Part shown: positions 11,262-19,537 of the stretch, in pieces
How the letters are laid out: every line of letters starts with the position of its first letter
Position numbering within the stretch: position 1 is the first letter of the stretch
From: Microbispora triticiradicis
GTDB lineage: Bacteria > Actinomycetota > Actinomycetes > Streptosporangiales > Streptosporangiaceae
DNA: 45,567 bases
Direction: 5' to 3'
Assembly (NCBI GenBank): GCA_003260025.2
Contig: QFZU02000096.1
Span: 1-45,567, forward strand
The notes under the pieces: model-generated
Told to the model about the DNA's origin: nothing
The model's database searches: none
Seen by the model: only the letters and a program-made list of their open reading frames with translations
Program-made: the position numbers and the translations under genes

Positions 11262-12322
11262 AGGCGATCGTGCTGGCCGGCGGCTCCGGGACGCGACTGC
11301 GTCCCATCACGCACACGCACGCCAAGCAACTGGTGCCCGTGGCCAACCGGCCGGTGCTCTTCTACGGCCTGGAAGCGATCGCGGAGGCGGGCATCCGCGA
11401 CGTCGGCGTCGTGGTGGGCGACACCCACGCGGAGATCGAGGCGGCCGTCGGGGACGGCTCCGCGTTCGGGATCGAGGTGACCTATCTGCGGCAGGAGGCG
11501 CCGCTCGGGCTCGCGCACGCGGTGCTGATCGCCCGGGACTTCCTCGGCGACGACCCGTTCGTCATGTACCTGGGCGACAACTTCGTGCTCGGCGGCATCA
11601 CCGGCATCGTTCGGGGCTTCGCCGAGCGGCGGCCCGACGCGCAGATCATGCTCACCCGGGTGCCCGATCCCCGGCAGTTCGGCGTGGCCGAACTGGACGC
11701 CGGAGGCCGGGTCGTCGGCCTGGAGGAGAAACCGGCCCGTCCCAAGAGCGACCTGGCGCTCGTCGGGGTCTATCTGTTCACTCCGGTGGTGCACGAGGTG
11801 ATCGCGGAGCTGAAGCCCTCCGCGCGCGGCGAGCTGGAGATCACCGAGACCCTCCAGTTGCTGCTGGACTCCGGCCGGCGCGTGGACTCCACGGTGATCT
11901 CCGGCTACTGGAAGGACACCGGCAACGTCGCCGACATGCTGGAGGTCAACCGGCTGGTGCTGGAGTCCCTGGAGCCGCGGCAGGACGGCGTCGTCACGGA
12001 CAGCGAGATCATCGGGCGTGTGGTGATCGAGGCGGGCGCTGACGTCAGCCGCTCGCGGATCGTCGGCCCGGCCGTCATCGGCGCCGGTTCGGTGATCCGG
12101 GACTCCTACGTGGGGCCCTTCACGTCGATCGGCGACCGGTGCCGGATCGACGCCAGCGAGATCGAGTACTCGATCGTGCTGCGGGACGCCGCCATCTCGG
12201 GGGTCGGGCGGATCGAGGCCTCGCTCATCGGCCGGGACGTGGAGGTCACCCCGGCCGCGCAGACGCCCCGGGCCCACCGCCTGGTCCTGGGAGACCACAG
12301 CCGGGTGCAGATCAGTTCGTGA
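11258..12322 (+). CDS. Glucose-1-phosphate thymidylyltransferase, long StrD/RmlA2 type
   Basis: A 354-residue sugar-nucleotide pyrophosphorylase that activates glucose-1-phosphate to dTDP-glucose, the first step toward 6-deoxysugars. The N-terminal signature GGSGTRLRP is present, followed by the nucleotidyltransferase fold with GDN and EEKP segments. The last 110 residues are hexapeptide-like repeats (left-handed beta-helix) typical of StrD-type enzymes in antibiotic clusters rather than housekeeping RmlA (about 290 residues). The ATG overlaps the crotonase stop (ATGA). No RmlB, aminotransferase or glycosyltransferase is in this window, so a sugar pathway would have to continue outside it. 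Confidence 0.92.
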   Translation: MKAIVLAGGSGTRLRPITHTHAKQLVPVANRPVLFYGLEAIAEAGIRDVGVVVGDTHAEIEAAVGDGSAFGIEVTYLRQEAPLGLAHAVLIARDFLGDDPFVMYLGDNFVLGGITGIVRGFAERRPDAQIMLTRVPDPRQFGVAELDAGGRVVGLEEKPARPKSDLALVGVYLFTPVVHEVIAELKPSARGELEITETLQLLLDSGRRVDSTVISGYWKDTGNVADMLEVNRLVLESLEPRQDGVVTDSEIIGRVVIEAGADVSRSRIVGPAVIGAGSVIRDSYVGPFTSIGDRCRIDASEIEYSIVLRDAAISGVGRIEASLIGRDVEVTPAAQTPRAHRLVLGDHSRVQISS

Positions 12323-12402
12323 GGGCCGCGCGGCCCGGAGGAGGTCGTCTTCGGAGACGCCGGCCGTGGGTAGGGACTCCTGGACATCGAGGGAGACCGG
12401 CT

Positions 12403-13827
12403 ATGGACACGGTACGGAACGTCATCGCCGGGGAGAGCCGCGAGCCGGCGTCCGGCGACTGGATGGACCTGGTCGACCCGTCCACCGAGAAGGTGTACGC
12501 CCGGGCGGCCCGCTCGGGCGGCGAGGACGTGGACCAGGCGGTCGCGGCCGCCACCGAGGCCGCCCGCGCCTGGCGGCGCACCACCCCGGCCGAGCGGCAG
12601 CGGCTGCTCCTGGAGCTGGCCGATCTGATGGCGGAGGACAGGGAGGCGCTGGCCGAGGCCGAGGTGCGGGCGACCGGCAAGCCGCGCGGCACCGCGCTGA
12701 GCGTCGACGTGGACGGGGCCGTCGACGCCGTCCGCTACTTCGCCGGAGCGGCACGGCTGCTGGAGGGCCTCGGCGCCGCCGAGTACGCCGAGGGGCACAC
12801 CTCGTTCGTGCGCCGCGAGCCGATCGGCGTGGTCGCGCAGGTGACGCCGTGGAACTACCCGCTGATGATGGCCGCCTGGAAGATCGGCCCGGCGCTGGCG
12901 GCGGGCGACACGGTGGTGCTCAAGCCGTCGGACACGACACCCGGCTCGACCGTGCTGCTGGGTGAGATGTGCGCGCGGGTGTTCCCGCCCGGCGTGGTCA
13001 ACGTCCTGTGCGGCGACCGGGACACCGGCCGCGCGCTGGTCGCCCATCCCGGGGTGGAGATGGTGGCGATCACCGGGTCCACGCGGGCCGGAGCCGAGGT
13101 GATGGCGGCCGCGGCGGGCGACCTCAAGGACGTCCACCTGGAGCTGGGCGGCAAGGCCCCCGCGCTGGTCTTCGCCGACGCCGACCCGGCCGCGACGGCG
13201 GCAGGCATCGCCTCGGCGGCGTTCTTCAACACCGGGCAGGACTGCACCGCCGTCACCCGCGTGCTCGTGGAGCGGCGCGCGTACGACGGGTTCGTCGAGG
13301 CGCTCGCCGAGGCGGCGCGGGCGCTCCTCGTCGGGCATCCCGACGAGGAGGACGTGTTCCTCGGCCCGGCCAACAACGCGAACCAGGCCGAGCGGGTCGC
13401 GGGCTTCCTCGACCGGCTGCCCGCGCACGCCCGCGTGGTCGCCGGCGGCGGCAGGCTTGGCCGTCCCGGTTTCTTCTTCCCGCCGACCGTCGTCGCCGGG
13501 GTGCGCCAGGACGACGAGATCGTGCAGCAGGAGGTCTTCGGCCCGGTGGTGACCGTGCAGCCGTTCGCGGACGAGGACGAGGCGGTCGCCCTGGCCAACG
13601 GCGTCGACTACGGGCTCGCCTCAAGCGTGTGGACCAGGGACACCGGACGGGCCATGCGGCTGTCCGCCGCGCTGGACTTCGGCGCGGTCTGGGTCAACTG
13701 CCACCAGGTGTTCGTCCCGGAGATGCCGCACGGCGGCTTCAAGCACTCGGGCACCGGCAAGGACCTGTCCCGGTACGGCCTCGACGCCTACACCCGCGTC
13801 AAGCACGTGATGATCAGCCACACCTGA
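12403..13827 (+). CDS. NAD(P)-dependent aldehyde dehydrogenase, aminobutyraldehyde/betaine-aldehyde type
   Basis: A 474-residue aldehyde dehydrogenase of the superfamily that includes gamma-aminobutyraldehyde (PatD-like) and betaine-aldehyde dehydrogenases. Visible elements are the cofactor-contact segment TPWNYP, GSTRAG, general base Glu247 in ELGGK, nucleophile Cys281 in GQDCT, and the C-terminal PHGGFKHSG. The ATG at 12403 has GGGAG 7 nt upstream. It closes the plus-strand operon, 80 bp after the nucleotidylyltransferase. It could supply an amino acid such as 4-aminobutyrate or an acyl precursor; the substrate cannot be read from the sequence. Whether it serves the left PKS or is unrelated is open. 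Confidence 0.9.
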   Translation: MDTVRNVIAGESREPASGDWMDLVDPSTEKVYARAARSGGEDVDQAVAAATEAARAWRRTTPAERQRLLLELADLMAEDREALAEAEVRATGKPRGTALSVDVDGAVDAVRYFAGAARLLEGLGAAEYAEGHTSFVRREPIGVVAQVTPWNYPLMMAAWKIGPALAAGDTVVLKPSDTTPGSTVLLGEMCARVFPPGVVNVLCGDRDTGRALVAHPGVEMVAITGSTRAGAEVMAAAAGDLKDVHLELGGKAPALVFADADPAATAAGIASAAFFNTGQDCTAVTRVLVERRAYDGFVEALAEAARALLVGHPDEEDVFLGPANNANQAERVAGFLDRLPAHARVVAGGGRLGRPGFFFPPTVVAGVRQDDEIVQQEVFGPVVTVQPFADEDEAVALANGVDYGLASSVWTRDTGRAMRLSAALDFGAVWVNCHQVFVPEMPHGGFKHSGTGKDLSRYGLDAYTRVKHVMISHT

Positions 13828-13845
13828 GCCCCGCCAAATTATTCC

Positions 13846-13883
13846 TTGACACGAATATTCGCGGTGGTGAATAGTTCTCGTCG
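13846..13883 (+). promoter_or_regulatory. Promoter with palindromic operator for the ArsR-type gene; leaderless start
   Basis: A consensus -35 TTGACA (13846-13851) is followed, with an 18-bp spacer, by AATAGT (13870-13875). The expected transcription start falls at about 13882-13883, the GTG start codon itself, so the mRNA is probably leaderless. The 10-bp palindrome CGAATATTCG (13852-13861) fills the spacer, a usual place for an ArsR-family operator, which suggests autorepression. Confidence 0.68.
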
Positions 13884-14749
13884 TGGACGAACTCCTCACC
13901 GCACTGGCCGACCCGGCCCGGTGGCGGCTCGTGAGCCTGCTGGCCGAGCGGCCCCGGCCGGTCGGCGTCCTGGCCGAGCTGGCCGGGGCACGTCAGCCGC
14001 AGACCACCAAGCACCTGCAGGCCCTGGAGCGCGCCGGGCTCGTCGTGTCACAGCGCAGCGGCCAGCGCCGGATCTACGCGCTCCGCTCTGAGCCCCTGCG
14101 GGAACTGGCGGCCGCGCTCGGCCGCCTGGCCGACACCGCGGACCGGGCCGGCGGCCCGCGCGAGACCTACGACCGGTACGGGCTCAGTCTCCGCACGGAG
14201 CGGCTCGCCGCCGACGAGCCGGGGTGGGCCGACGGCCGCTCGTTCGGGTTCCACCGGTCACTGGCCGGCAGTCCCGAACGGGTCTGGCGCCACCTGACCG
14301 AGGCCGCCCTCCTCGCTCACTGGTGGACCCCCGATGACCTGCGCGTCTCCGAACTCGTCTTCGAGGCGCGGCCGGGCGGGCGGATCGTCCAGGAGTACCG
14401 CGACGCCGAGGACGCCGGCGGGTCTGACGTGGTCGCCGGGCGTGCCGAGGGGGTCGTGGACGAGGTGCGGCCCGGTGAGCGCCTCGCCTACCGGCTCCGC
14501 CCGCTGCTCGCCGGCGGCGGCACCGCCTTCACCGCGCACCTCGATCTCGACCTGAGGCCCACCCCGGCCGGCACCGACCTCGACGTCCGGTTCCGGATCG
14601 CCGACAGCACCGTCGACTCCGCGGACTTCGTCGCGGGCGTCGAGATCGGCTTCGGCCAGAGCCTCGACCGGCTCGCGGCGATCCTCGCCGCCGATCCGCA
14701 CGACACCGACACACCCATTCACGAAGCAGAATCAAGGAGCACGACGTGA
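13883..14749 (+). CDS. ArsR-family HTH fused to an SRPBCC (AHSA1-like) domain
   Basis: A 288-residue fusion. Residues 1-80 are a winged-helix ArsR domain (DPARWRLVSLL, then RQPQTTKHLQALERAGLV as recognition helices) with no metal-binding cysteine pair. Residues about 110-275 are an SRPBCC/AHSA1 fold (RVWRHLTEAALLAHWWTP), a hydrophobic-ligand pocket. Fusions of this kind are widespread in actinobacteria and are thought to sense small molecules. The next gene starts within its stop codon (GTGA), so the pair is translationally coupled. The palindrome in its promoter suggests self-regulation. The ligand is unknown. Confidence 0.88.
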   Translation: MDELLTALADPARWRLVSLLAERPRPVGVLAELAGARQPQTTKHLQALERAGLVVSQRSGQRRIYALRSEPLRELAAALGRLADTADRAGGPRETYDRYGLSLRTERLAADEPGWADGRSFGFHRSLAGSPERVWRHLTEAALLAHWWTPDDLRVSELVFEARPGGRIVQEYRDAEDAGGSDVVAGRAEGVVDEVRPGERLAYRLRPLLAGGGTAFTAHLDLDLRPTPAGTDLDVRFRIADSTVDSADFVAGVEIGFGQSLDRLAAILAADPHDTDTPIHEAESRSTT

Positions 14750-15351
14750 CCATCACGACCCCCACCGGCCGCAAGGTGACCGCGAACCTGAGCATCACCC
14801 TCGACGGGCGCTACCACGGTCCCGGAGGGCCCGGCGACTTCGCCGCGTTCGCCCCCTACGTGGTCACCGAGGTCGCGCGGGACCACATGAACCGCATGTG
14901 GCAGGGCGCGACGACGGCGCTGCTCGGCCGGGTCAACGCCGAGGGATTCATGGGCTACTGGCCGTCGGTCGCCGAGAACGACGACGCCGATCCACGTGAC
15001 CGCGGATACGCCAAGTGGCTGGTCGGCGCCGAGAAGGTGGTTCTGTCGACCACCCTGACCGAGGCGCCGTGGGAGCGTACCCGCGTGGTGAACGCCCCCG
15101 CGGCCGAGGTCGTCGCCGATCTCAAGGCCACCGGCGAGGGCGACATCCTCGTCAACAGCAGCGCGAGTGTCATCAAGGCGCTCCTGGCCGCGGACCTCGT
15201 CGACCGGCTCCACCTCATGATCCTCCCCGAGATCGCCGGAGGCGGGCAGCGGCTGTTCGACGACGGCCTGCCGGCCACGAAGTGGACGCTCGCCCACCAG
15301 GAGACCGGCGAACTCGGCGAGATGGCCATGGTCTACGACCGGCTCCGCTGA
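14746..15351 (+). CDS. Dihydrofolate reductase family protein (RibD C-terminal fold)
   Basis: A 201-residue protein of the RibD_C/DHFR-like family, NADPH-dependent reductases of poorly defined substrate. The family pattern is visible: an N-terminal ANLSITLDG strand, LLGRVNAEGF, a central KVVLSTTL segment, LVNSSASVIKALLAADLVD and the ILPEIAGGGQRLF motif near the end. The GTG start has AAGGAG 6 nt upstream and overlaps the regulator's stop. ArsR-SRPBCC/RibD-like pairs are common in actinomycetes; no link to polyketide synthesis is apparent. Confidence 0.88.
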   Translation: MTITTPTGRKVTANLSITLDGRYHGPGGPGDFAAFAPYVVTEVARDHMNRMWQGATTALLGRVNAEGFMGYWPSVAENDDADPRDRGYAKWLVGAEKVVLSTTLTEAPWERTRVVNAPAAEVVADLKATGEGDILVNSSASVIKALLAADLVDRLHLMILPEIAGGGQRLFDDGLPATKWTLAHQETGELGEMAMVYDRLR

Positions 15352-15488
15352 GCCGGAACGATCAGGACCGGGCCGACAAACGTCACGGTCGCCTCCGGGG
15401 CCCCTCCGTCGCGCCCCGGAGTGAGCCTGGTCGCTACCCTGGCACCGGTGCCCAGGGGCCCCGTGACGGTCACCAGGAAGGCCGGCAT
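15352..15488. other. Intergenic region with an imperfect palindrome
   Basis: Between the RibD-like gene and the first NmrA-like SDR. An imperfect palindrome around TGGCACCGGTGCC lies at about 15437-15455. It could be an operator or a weak hairpin; there is no U tract to call it a terminator. Confidence 0.35.
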
Positions 15489-16223
15489 ATGAAGATCGCT
15501 GTCATCGGCGGAACCGGGCTCATCGGCTCCCGCGTGGTCGGGATCCTGAACGCGCACGGGCACGAGGCGGTGCCGCACTCGACGTCGACGGGTGTGGACC
15601 TGCTCACCGGAGAGGGCCTCGCCGAGGCGCTGACGGACGCCGCGGTCGTCGTCAACCTGACGAAGCCGCGGACCTTCGACGACGCGTCCCCCGCGTTCTT
15701 CCGCACGACGATGGGCAACCTGCTGACCGCCGCAGAGGCGGCCGGCGTCGGCCACGCGGTCGTCCTGTCGATCGTGGGCGCCGACCGGGTGCCCGGCTCG
15801 GTCTACTACCGGGCGAAGGTGCTGCAGGAGGACCTCCTCAAGGCCGGCCCCGTGCCGTACTCGATCGTGCGTGCCACGCAGTTCTTCGAGTTCATCGAGA
15901 CGGTGATGTCCTGGACCTCCGACGAGCACGCCGTCCGCCTGCCCGCCGTCCTCATGCAGCCCATCGCCGCGGACGACGTCGCGCGGGCCGTGGCCGACGT
16001 CAGCGTGGGCGTCCCGCTGCGCGGCACCCTGGACATCGCCGGGCCCGAGGTCTTCGCGCTCGACGAGCTGGGCAGGATCACCCTCGCCGCCCGCGACGAC
16101 CACCGCGCCGTCGTCACCGACGACGGGGCGGGCCTGTACGCCGCCGCCTCGGGCGACGCCCTCGTCGCCGGGGAGGGCGCCGTCATCGCCGGGACCACCT
16201 ATCGGGAGTGGCTCGCGCGCTGA
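15489..16223 (+). CDS. NmrA-like NAD(P)-binding SDR protein (copy 1)
   Basis: A 244-residue atypical short-chain dehydrogenase. The N-terminus carries the Rossmann loop GGTGLIGS. There is no YxxxK catalytic pair in the usual context, only a YYRAK segment, followed by ATQFFEF and a C-terminal MQPIAADDVA segment typical of NmrA/NAD(P)H-binding proteins. It is clearly paralogous to the protein encoded at 17737-18486 (same GGTGLIGS, TGEGLAE, TQFFEF and QPIA.DDVA blocks), with the LtrA gene between them. The ATG at 15489 follows an AGGAAGG ribosome binding site. Function is a generic oxidoreductase or NAD(P) sensor. Confidence 0.87.
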   Translation: MKIAVIGGTGLIGSRVVGILNAHGHEAVPHSTSTGVDLLTGEGLAEALTDAAVVVNLTKPRTFDDASPAFFRTTMGNLLTAAEAAGVGHAVVLSIVGADRVPGSVYYRAKVLQEDLLKAGPVPYSIVRATQFFEFIETVMSWTSDEHAVRLPAVLMQPIAADDVARAVADVSVGVPLRGTLDIAGPEVFALDELGRITLAARDDHRAVVTDDGAGLYAAASGDALVAGEGAVIAGTTYREWLAR

Positions 16224-16385
16224 CCGGGCCGCGCCCCGGCCGCAGGCGCATCACCGCCCGTGCCGGCTCCGCGAGGGTCCGTACCTCCGGCCGCGGGCAG
16301 GCGGCCCGCACCACGTCGTCACAGATCCGAGCGCCGCCCTGTCTTCGAGACGGCCCCCACGTCGCGAAGTGACAGGAGAACGACC

Positions 16386-17621
16386 TTGCCGTCAGCAGGC
16401 ACCACGAGCCGGATCCGGGTCCGGATGAGCGCTCGCGCCGTCGACGAGCCGCACCGCGCCGCGAGCCAGCTCGAGCTGCTGTTCGACCTCACCTTCGTGG
16501 TCGCGGTGGCGGCCGTCACCGCCCAGTTCGCGCACGAGATCGCCGCCGGGCACGGCCTGGCCGGTGTGGTGCCGTTCCTTCAGGTGTTCTTCGCGATCTG
16601 GTGGGCGTGGATGAACTTCACGTGGTTCGCCTCGTCCTACGACACCGACGACGTCGCCTACCGGCTGCTGACCATGGTGCAGATGGCCGGTGTGCTGATC
16701 CTCGCCGCCGGCGTGCCCGCCGCGGGGAGCCGCTCCGACTACGGGGTCATCACGCTCGGCTACCTCGTCATGAGGATCGGGCTCGTCGCCCAGTGGCTGC
16801 GGGCCGGTCTGGAAGACCCGGAGAGGCGCCGCACCGCGCTCCGCTACGCCGGCGGCATCATCGCCCTGCAGGCGGGCTGGCTGGCGCGACTCGTCCTCGT
16901 GGAGACGGGAGTCCTGCCCTCGTGGTCCGGCCTGCCGTTCTTCGTCTGCCTGGCCGCCCTGGAACTCGCGGTGCCGTGGTGGGCCGAGCGGGTCAGGGCC
17001 ACCAACTGGCACCCACACCACATCGCCGAGCGCTACGGCCTGTTCACGATCATCCTGCTCGGTGAGAGCGTGCTGGCCGCGAGCAGAGGGGTCGGAGGAG
17101 CGCTCGAGGCGGGCGAGGTCGGCGGTCCCTTCCTCGTGATCGCCGGCGCCGGTCTCGTCCTGCTGTTCGCCCTGTGGTGGCTGTACTTCCTCGGGCCGGC
17201 TGGGGACGGTCTCACCGACCGCCGTCACCGGTCCTACCTGTGGGGGTACGGCCACTACGGCATATTCGCCGCCCTGGCCGCCCTCGGTGCCGGGCTCGAA
17301 GTGGCGGTGGAGTGGAACGGGCACGACGGCGCGGCGTCGCCGACGGCGCTCGGCTACGCGGTCGCCGTTCCGGTAGGTCTGTATCTCGCCCTGCTGCTGG
17401 CGGTACACGTGCTCGTCGTCGCGGAGCCCGTCATCCTGCCCGCCGCGGTGCTGGGGTGCGCCGCCGTCGTCCTGTCGCTGCCGCTCGCGGCGCCCTGGAT
17501 CGGCGTGGCCGCCGTGGTCGCCGCGATCGCGGCCGTCTGCGTGCTGCTGGTCGCCATCACGATCTGGACGGCCGCCGGGGCACGTCGTGGGAACCACGGT
17601 GAGCCGGTCCCTTTCCCGTGA
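16386..17621 (+). CDS. LtrA-family integral membrane protein (low temperature requirement protein A)
   Basis: A 411-residue polytopic membrane protein with about ten to eleven hydrophobic helices. LtrA-family hallmarks are visible: SQLELLFDLTFVVAV near the start, FAIWWAWMNFTWF in the second helix, HHIAERYGLFTIILLGES in the middle. The biochemical role of the family is not established. The TTG at 16386 was chosen because AGGAG lies exactly 7 nt upstream; no ATG or GTG comparably placed is available in this frame. It sits between two paralogous SDR genes. Confidence 0.87.
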   Translation: MPSAGTTSRIRVRMSARAVDEPHRAASQLELLFDLTFVVAVAAVTAQFAHEIAAGHGLAGVVPFLQVFFAIWWAWMNFTWFASSYDTDDVAYRLLTMVQMAGVLILAAGVPAAGSRSDYGVITLGYLVMRIGLVAQWLRAGLEDPERRRTALRYAGGIIALQAGWLARLVLVETGVLPSWSGLPFFVCLAALELAVPWWAERVRATNWHPHHIAERYGLFTIILLGESVLAASRGVGGALEAGEVGGPFLVIAGAGLVLLFALWWLYFLGPAGDGLTDRRHRSYLWGYGHYGIFAALAALGAGLEVAVEWNGHDGAASPTALGYAVAVPVGLYLALLLAVHVLVVAEPVILPAAVLGCAAVVLSLPLAAPWIGVAAVVAAIAAVCVLLVAITIWTAAGARRGNHGEPVPFP

Positions 17622-17654
17622 CGTACGCCACGCCCAGAAGAATTCCGCGGCGGC

Positions 17655-17684
17655 CGTCACAAGCCGGGAGGCTGTCCGGTCCTA
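17655..17684 (+). promoter_or_regulatory. Putative ECF41-type promoter, site A
   Basis: CGTCACA-like -35 element (17655-17661), then CTGTCCGGTCCTA (17672-17684). The same elements at the same spacing precede the ferritin-like gene (site B) and the flavin oxidoreductase gene (site C). The published ECF41 -35 consensus, as I recall it, is TGTCACA. It lies about 53 bp upstream of the SDR start at 17737. Confidence 0.6.
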
Positions 17685-17736
17685 GCTGGCGACCGGGGTC
17701 GCAACGAGGTGGCCCGGCGTACGGAAAGGGAACGGC

Positions 17737-18486
17737 ATGAAGATCGTGGTGATCGGCGGGACCGGCCTGATCGGCTCGAAGCTGGTGGCGAAGCTGACCG
17801 AGCACGGCCACGAGGCGGTGGCCGCGTCGCCGAACACCGGCGTCAACACGCTGACCGGCGAGGGACTCGCCGAGGTGCTGACGGGCGCGCAGGTGGTCGT
17901 CGACGTCTCGAACTCCCCGTCGTTCGAGCGGGCCGCCGTACTGAAGTTCTTCGAGACCTCCACGGGCAACCTGCTCGCGGCGGAGGCGGAGGCGGGCGTG
18001 GGTCACCACGTCGCGGTGTCGATCGTGGGAACGGAACGGATGCCGGACAACGGCTACTTCGCCGCGAAGATCGCGCAGGAGCAGCTGATCGAGAAGTCGG
18101 GGATCCCGTTCTCGCTCGTACACTCGACCCAGTTCTTCGAGTTCGCTCGGGGCATCGCCGACGAGGGCACGGTGGACGGCAAGGTGCACATGGCGCCCGT
18201 GCTCTTCCAGCCCATCGCGGGCGACGACGTCGCCAAGGCGGTCGGCCGGACCGCGGTGGGGTCGCCGCTGAACGGCAGGGTGGAGATCGCCGGGCCCGAG
18301 CGGCTCCGGATGGACGAGTTCTTCCGCCAGGCGCTCGCCGCCTGGGGCGACCCGCGCGAGGTGGTGACCGACCCGCACGCGCGTTACTTCGGCAGTGAGC
18401 TGAGCGAGCAGTCGCTGGTGCCGATCGACGACGCCACCCTCGGCACGATCCGTTACCTGGACTGGCTCGGCAGCACCGGAAAGTAG
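17737..18486 (+). CDS. NmrA-like NAD(P)-binding SDR protein (copy 2)
   Basis: A 249-residue paralogue of the protein at 15489-16223, with the Rossmann loop GGTGLIGS, a YFAAK segment in place of the classical YxxxK, STQFFEFARG, QPIAGDDVAK, and a C-terminal block absent from copy 1. The ATG at 17737 follows AAAGGGA. ECF41 sigma factors are characteristically linked to carboxymuconolactone decarboxylases, oxidoreductases or epimerase-like SDRs. This gene fits that description and carries the shared ECF41-like promoter motif, whereas copy 1 does not. Confidence 0.87.
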   Translation: MKIVVIGGTGLIGSKLVAKLTEHGHEAVAASPNTGVNTLTGEGLAEVLTGAQVVVDVSNSPSFERAAVLKFFETSTGNLLAAEAEAGVGHHVAVSIVGTERMPDNGYFAAKIAQEQLIEKSGIPFSLVHSTQFFEFARGIADEGTVDGKVHMAPVLFQPIAGDDVAKAVGRTAVGSPLNGRVEIAGPERLRMDEFFRQALAAWGDPREVVTDPHARYFGSELSEQSLVPIDDATLGTIRYLDWLGSTGK

Positions 18487-18666
18487 ACCACGGCGGACGG
18501 CGCCGGCCCACTACGGGAGGCCGGCACGGGACGCCGGTGCGGGAGGCCGGGCCCGCCTGGGTGCCGGCCGCCCGCCGGGGGCCGCTTCGCGCCCGGCCGG
18601 ATCACACGGCCGGATGACACGGGGATGACACGACCGGATCACGCGCCAGGACATGCGTACGGAGGA
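18487..18666. repeat. GC-rich intergenic stretch with short degenerate tandem repeats
   Basis: Two kinds of short repeat are visible: GGGAGGCCGG-type units near 18515-18555, and about four degenerate copies of CCGGATGACACG at 18597-18643. No gene or RNA structure can be supported. Confidence 0.5.
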
Positions 18667-18669
18667 ATG

Positions 18670-18930
18670 ATGAGTGCCCCGAGCGGCGAGAACGATTTCC
18701 TGCACGAGCTCCAGATCGAGGTCGAGGCGGAGGTCGTCGAGGTCGGGTGGAGCCGTCCCGAGGAGGCCGCCGGCCTGCCGGTCGCCGACTGGCTGTTCGA
18801 CCCCGCGGACGCCGAACGCGAGGAGATCGCTTTGCGAGGTCTCCTCGACGCGGTCGAGGTGCTGGAGGACGGCGCCTGCCCGGGCGGTCCCGCCGACGAC
18901 GGCCAGGCCGGTGTTCATTTGCAGGGTTGA
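18670..18930 (+). CDS. Small hypothetical protein, unrecognised, possibly truncated
   Basis: A possible 86-residue acidic protein. A strong GGAGGA lies 4 nt before the ATG at 18670 (the adjacent ATG at 18667 is too close). The N-terminal half looks natural (LHELQIEVEAEVVEVGW), but the last 15 residues are low-complexity Gly/Ala/Asp and run straight into the LuxR remnant. It may therefore be a truncated gene fused to foreign sequence. No family recognised. Confidence 0.4.
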   Translation: MSAPSGENDFLHELQIEVEAEVVEVGWSRPEEAAGLPVADWLFDPADAEREEIALRGLLDAVEVLEDGACPGGPADDGQAGVHLQG

Positions 18931-18971
18931 TTGTTGGGGTTCACGGCGGAAAAGTAGGCTGCGCGCCGATT

Positions 18972-19268
18972 CGAGGTGCGGCGCCGGGGGCCGAGGCGTT
19001 CGCGGAACGCGCCCGGCGCGAGCTTCAGGCCACCGGCGAGACGGTACGCAGGCGCACCGCCGAGGCGCGCCCCACGCTCACCGCCCAGGAGGCGCAGATC
19101 ACGCGACTGGCCGGCGAGGGGTTGACGAACCCCGAGATCGGCGCGCAGCTCTTCATCAGCCCGCACACCGTCGAATGGCACCTGCGGAAGATCTTCGCGA
19201 AGCGCGGCATCGCGTCCCGCAGGCAGATCAACGCCACGCCGCTCGACGGCGTGGGGGCCACGGCCTGA
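18972..19268 (+). pseudogene. LuxR-type regulator remnant (C-terminal HTH only)
   Basis: About 98 codons match the end of a large LuxR/LAL regulator: the pre-HTH helix AEAFAERARRELQATGE and the HTH itself (LTAQEAQITRLAGEGLTNPEIG, FISPHTVEWHLRKIF). The ATPase and sensor portions (normally 700-900 residues) are absent, and no plausible start or ribosome binding site precedes it. The C-terminal tail after the HTH is degenerate. It lies next to another decayed gene. Confidence 0.75.
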
Positions 19269-19317
19269 GGCTCCGCGGTCCGATGATCTAGCATGGCCTG
19301 GCCTGGCCTGACCTGGC

Positions 19318-19537
19318 CCGGGCCGCCGCCCGCGTTCGTCGTCGTCGAGTGCGACATGCTGCGGCGAGGCGAGGCCTACGCCCGCAAGCTCGTCCAGGCG
19401 GGGGCCCCACCACCAGCGTCCGCTACAACGGCACGCTCTTCATGATGCTGAACCCGCTCCACGACACCCGCGCCGCGACCGTGCAGGCCGTCGCCGTCCT
19501 CAGGACCGCCCTGAACACCGGAAAGGCACCCGCATGA
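19318..19537 (+). pseudogene. Remnant of an alpha/beta hydrolase-3 (esterase/lipase), frameshifted
   Basis: The reading frame through GEAYARKLVQAG breaks at a run of G/C near 19400-19406 and continues in another frame as TTSVRYNGTL, then FMMLNPL. Together these reconstruct the C-terminus of an HSL-type esterase (family pattern GEAYARKL..AG.PTTSVRYNGT.HDFMMLN). The His-Asp dipeptide that includes the catalytic His is deleted. The N-terminal two thirds are missing. Its stop overlaps the next gene's start (ATGA), a relic of an operon. Confidence 0.75.

Noticed and set aside
15381-15410. CGTCACGG before the first NmrA-like SDR as an ECF41-type promoter
   Set aside because: No CTGTCCGGT-like element lies at the required distance; only a weak CCGTC is found nearby.
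16317-16347. A GTCACA element before the LtrA gene as a fourth ECF41-type promoter
   Set aside because: A CTGTC occurs downstream, but 5 nt further away than in sites A-C, and there is no CCGGT; the spacing rule is broken.
18747-18971. Extension of the LuxR remnant upstream as a complete small regulator
   Set aside because: The upstream part of that frame is Arg/Gly-rich and overlaps another frame; only the last ~98 codons resemble a LuxR protein.
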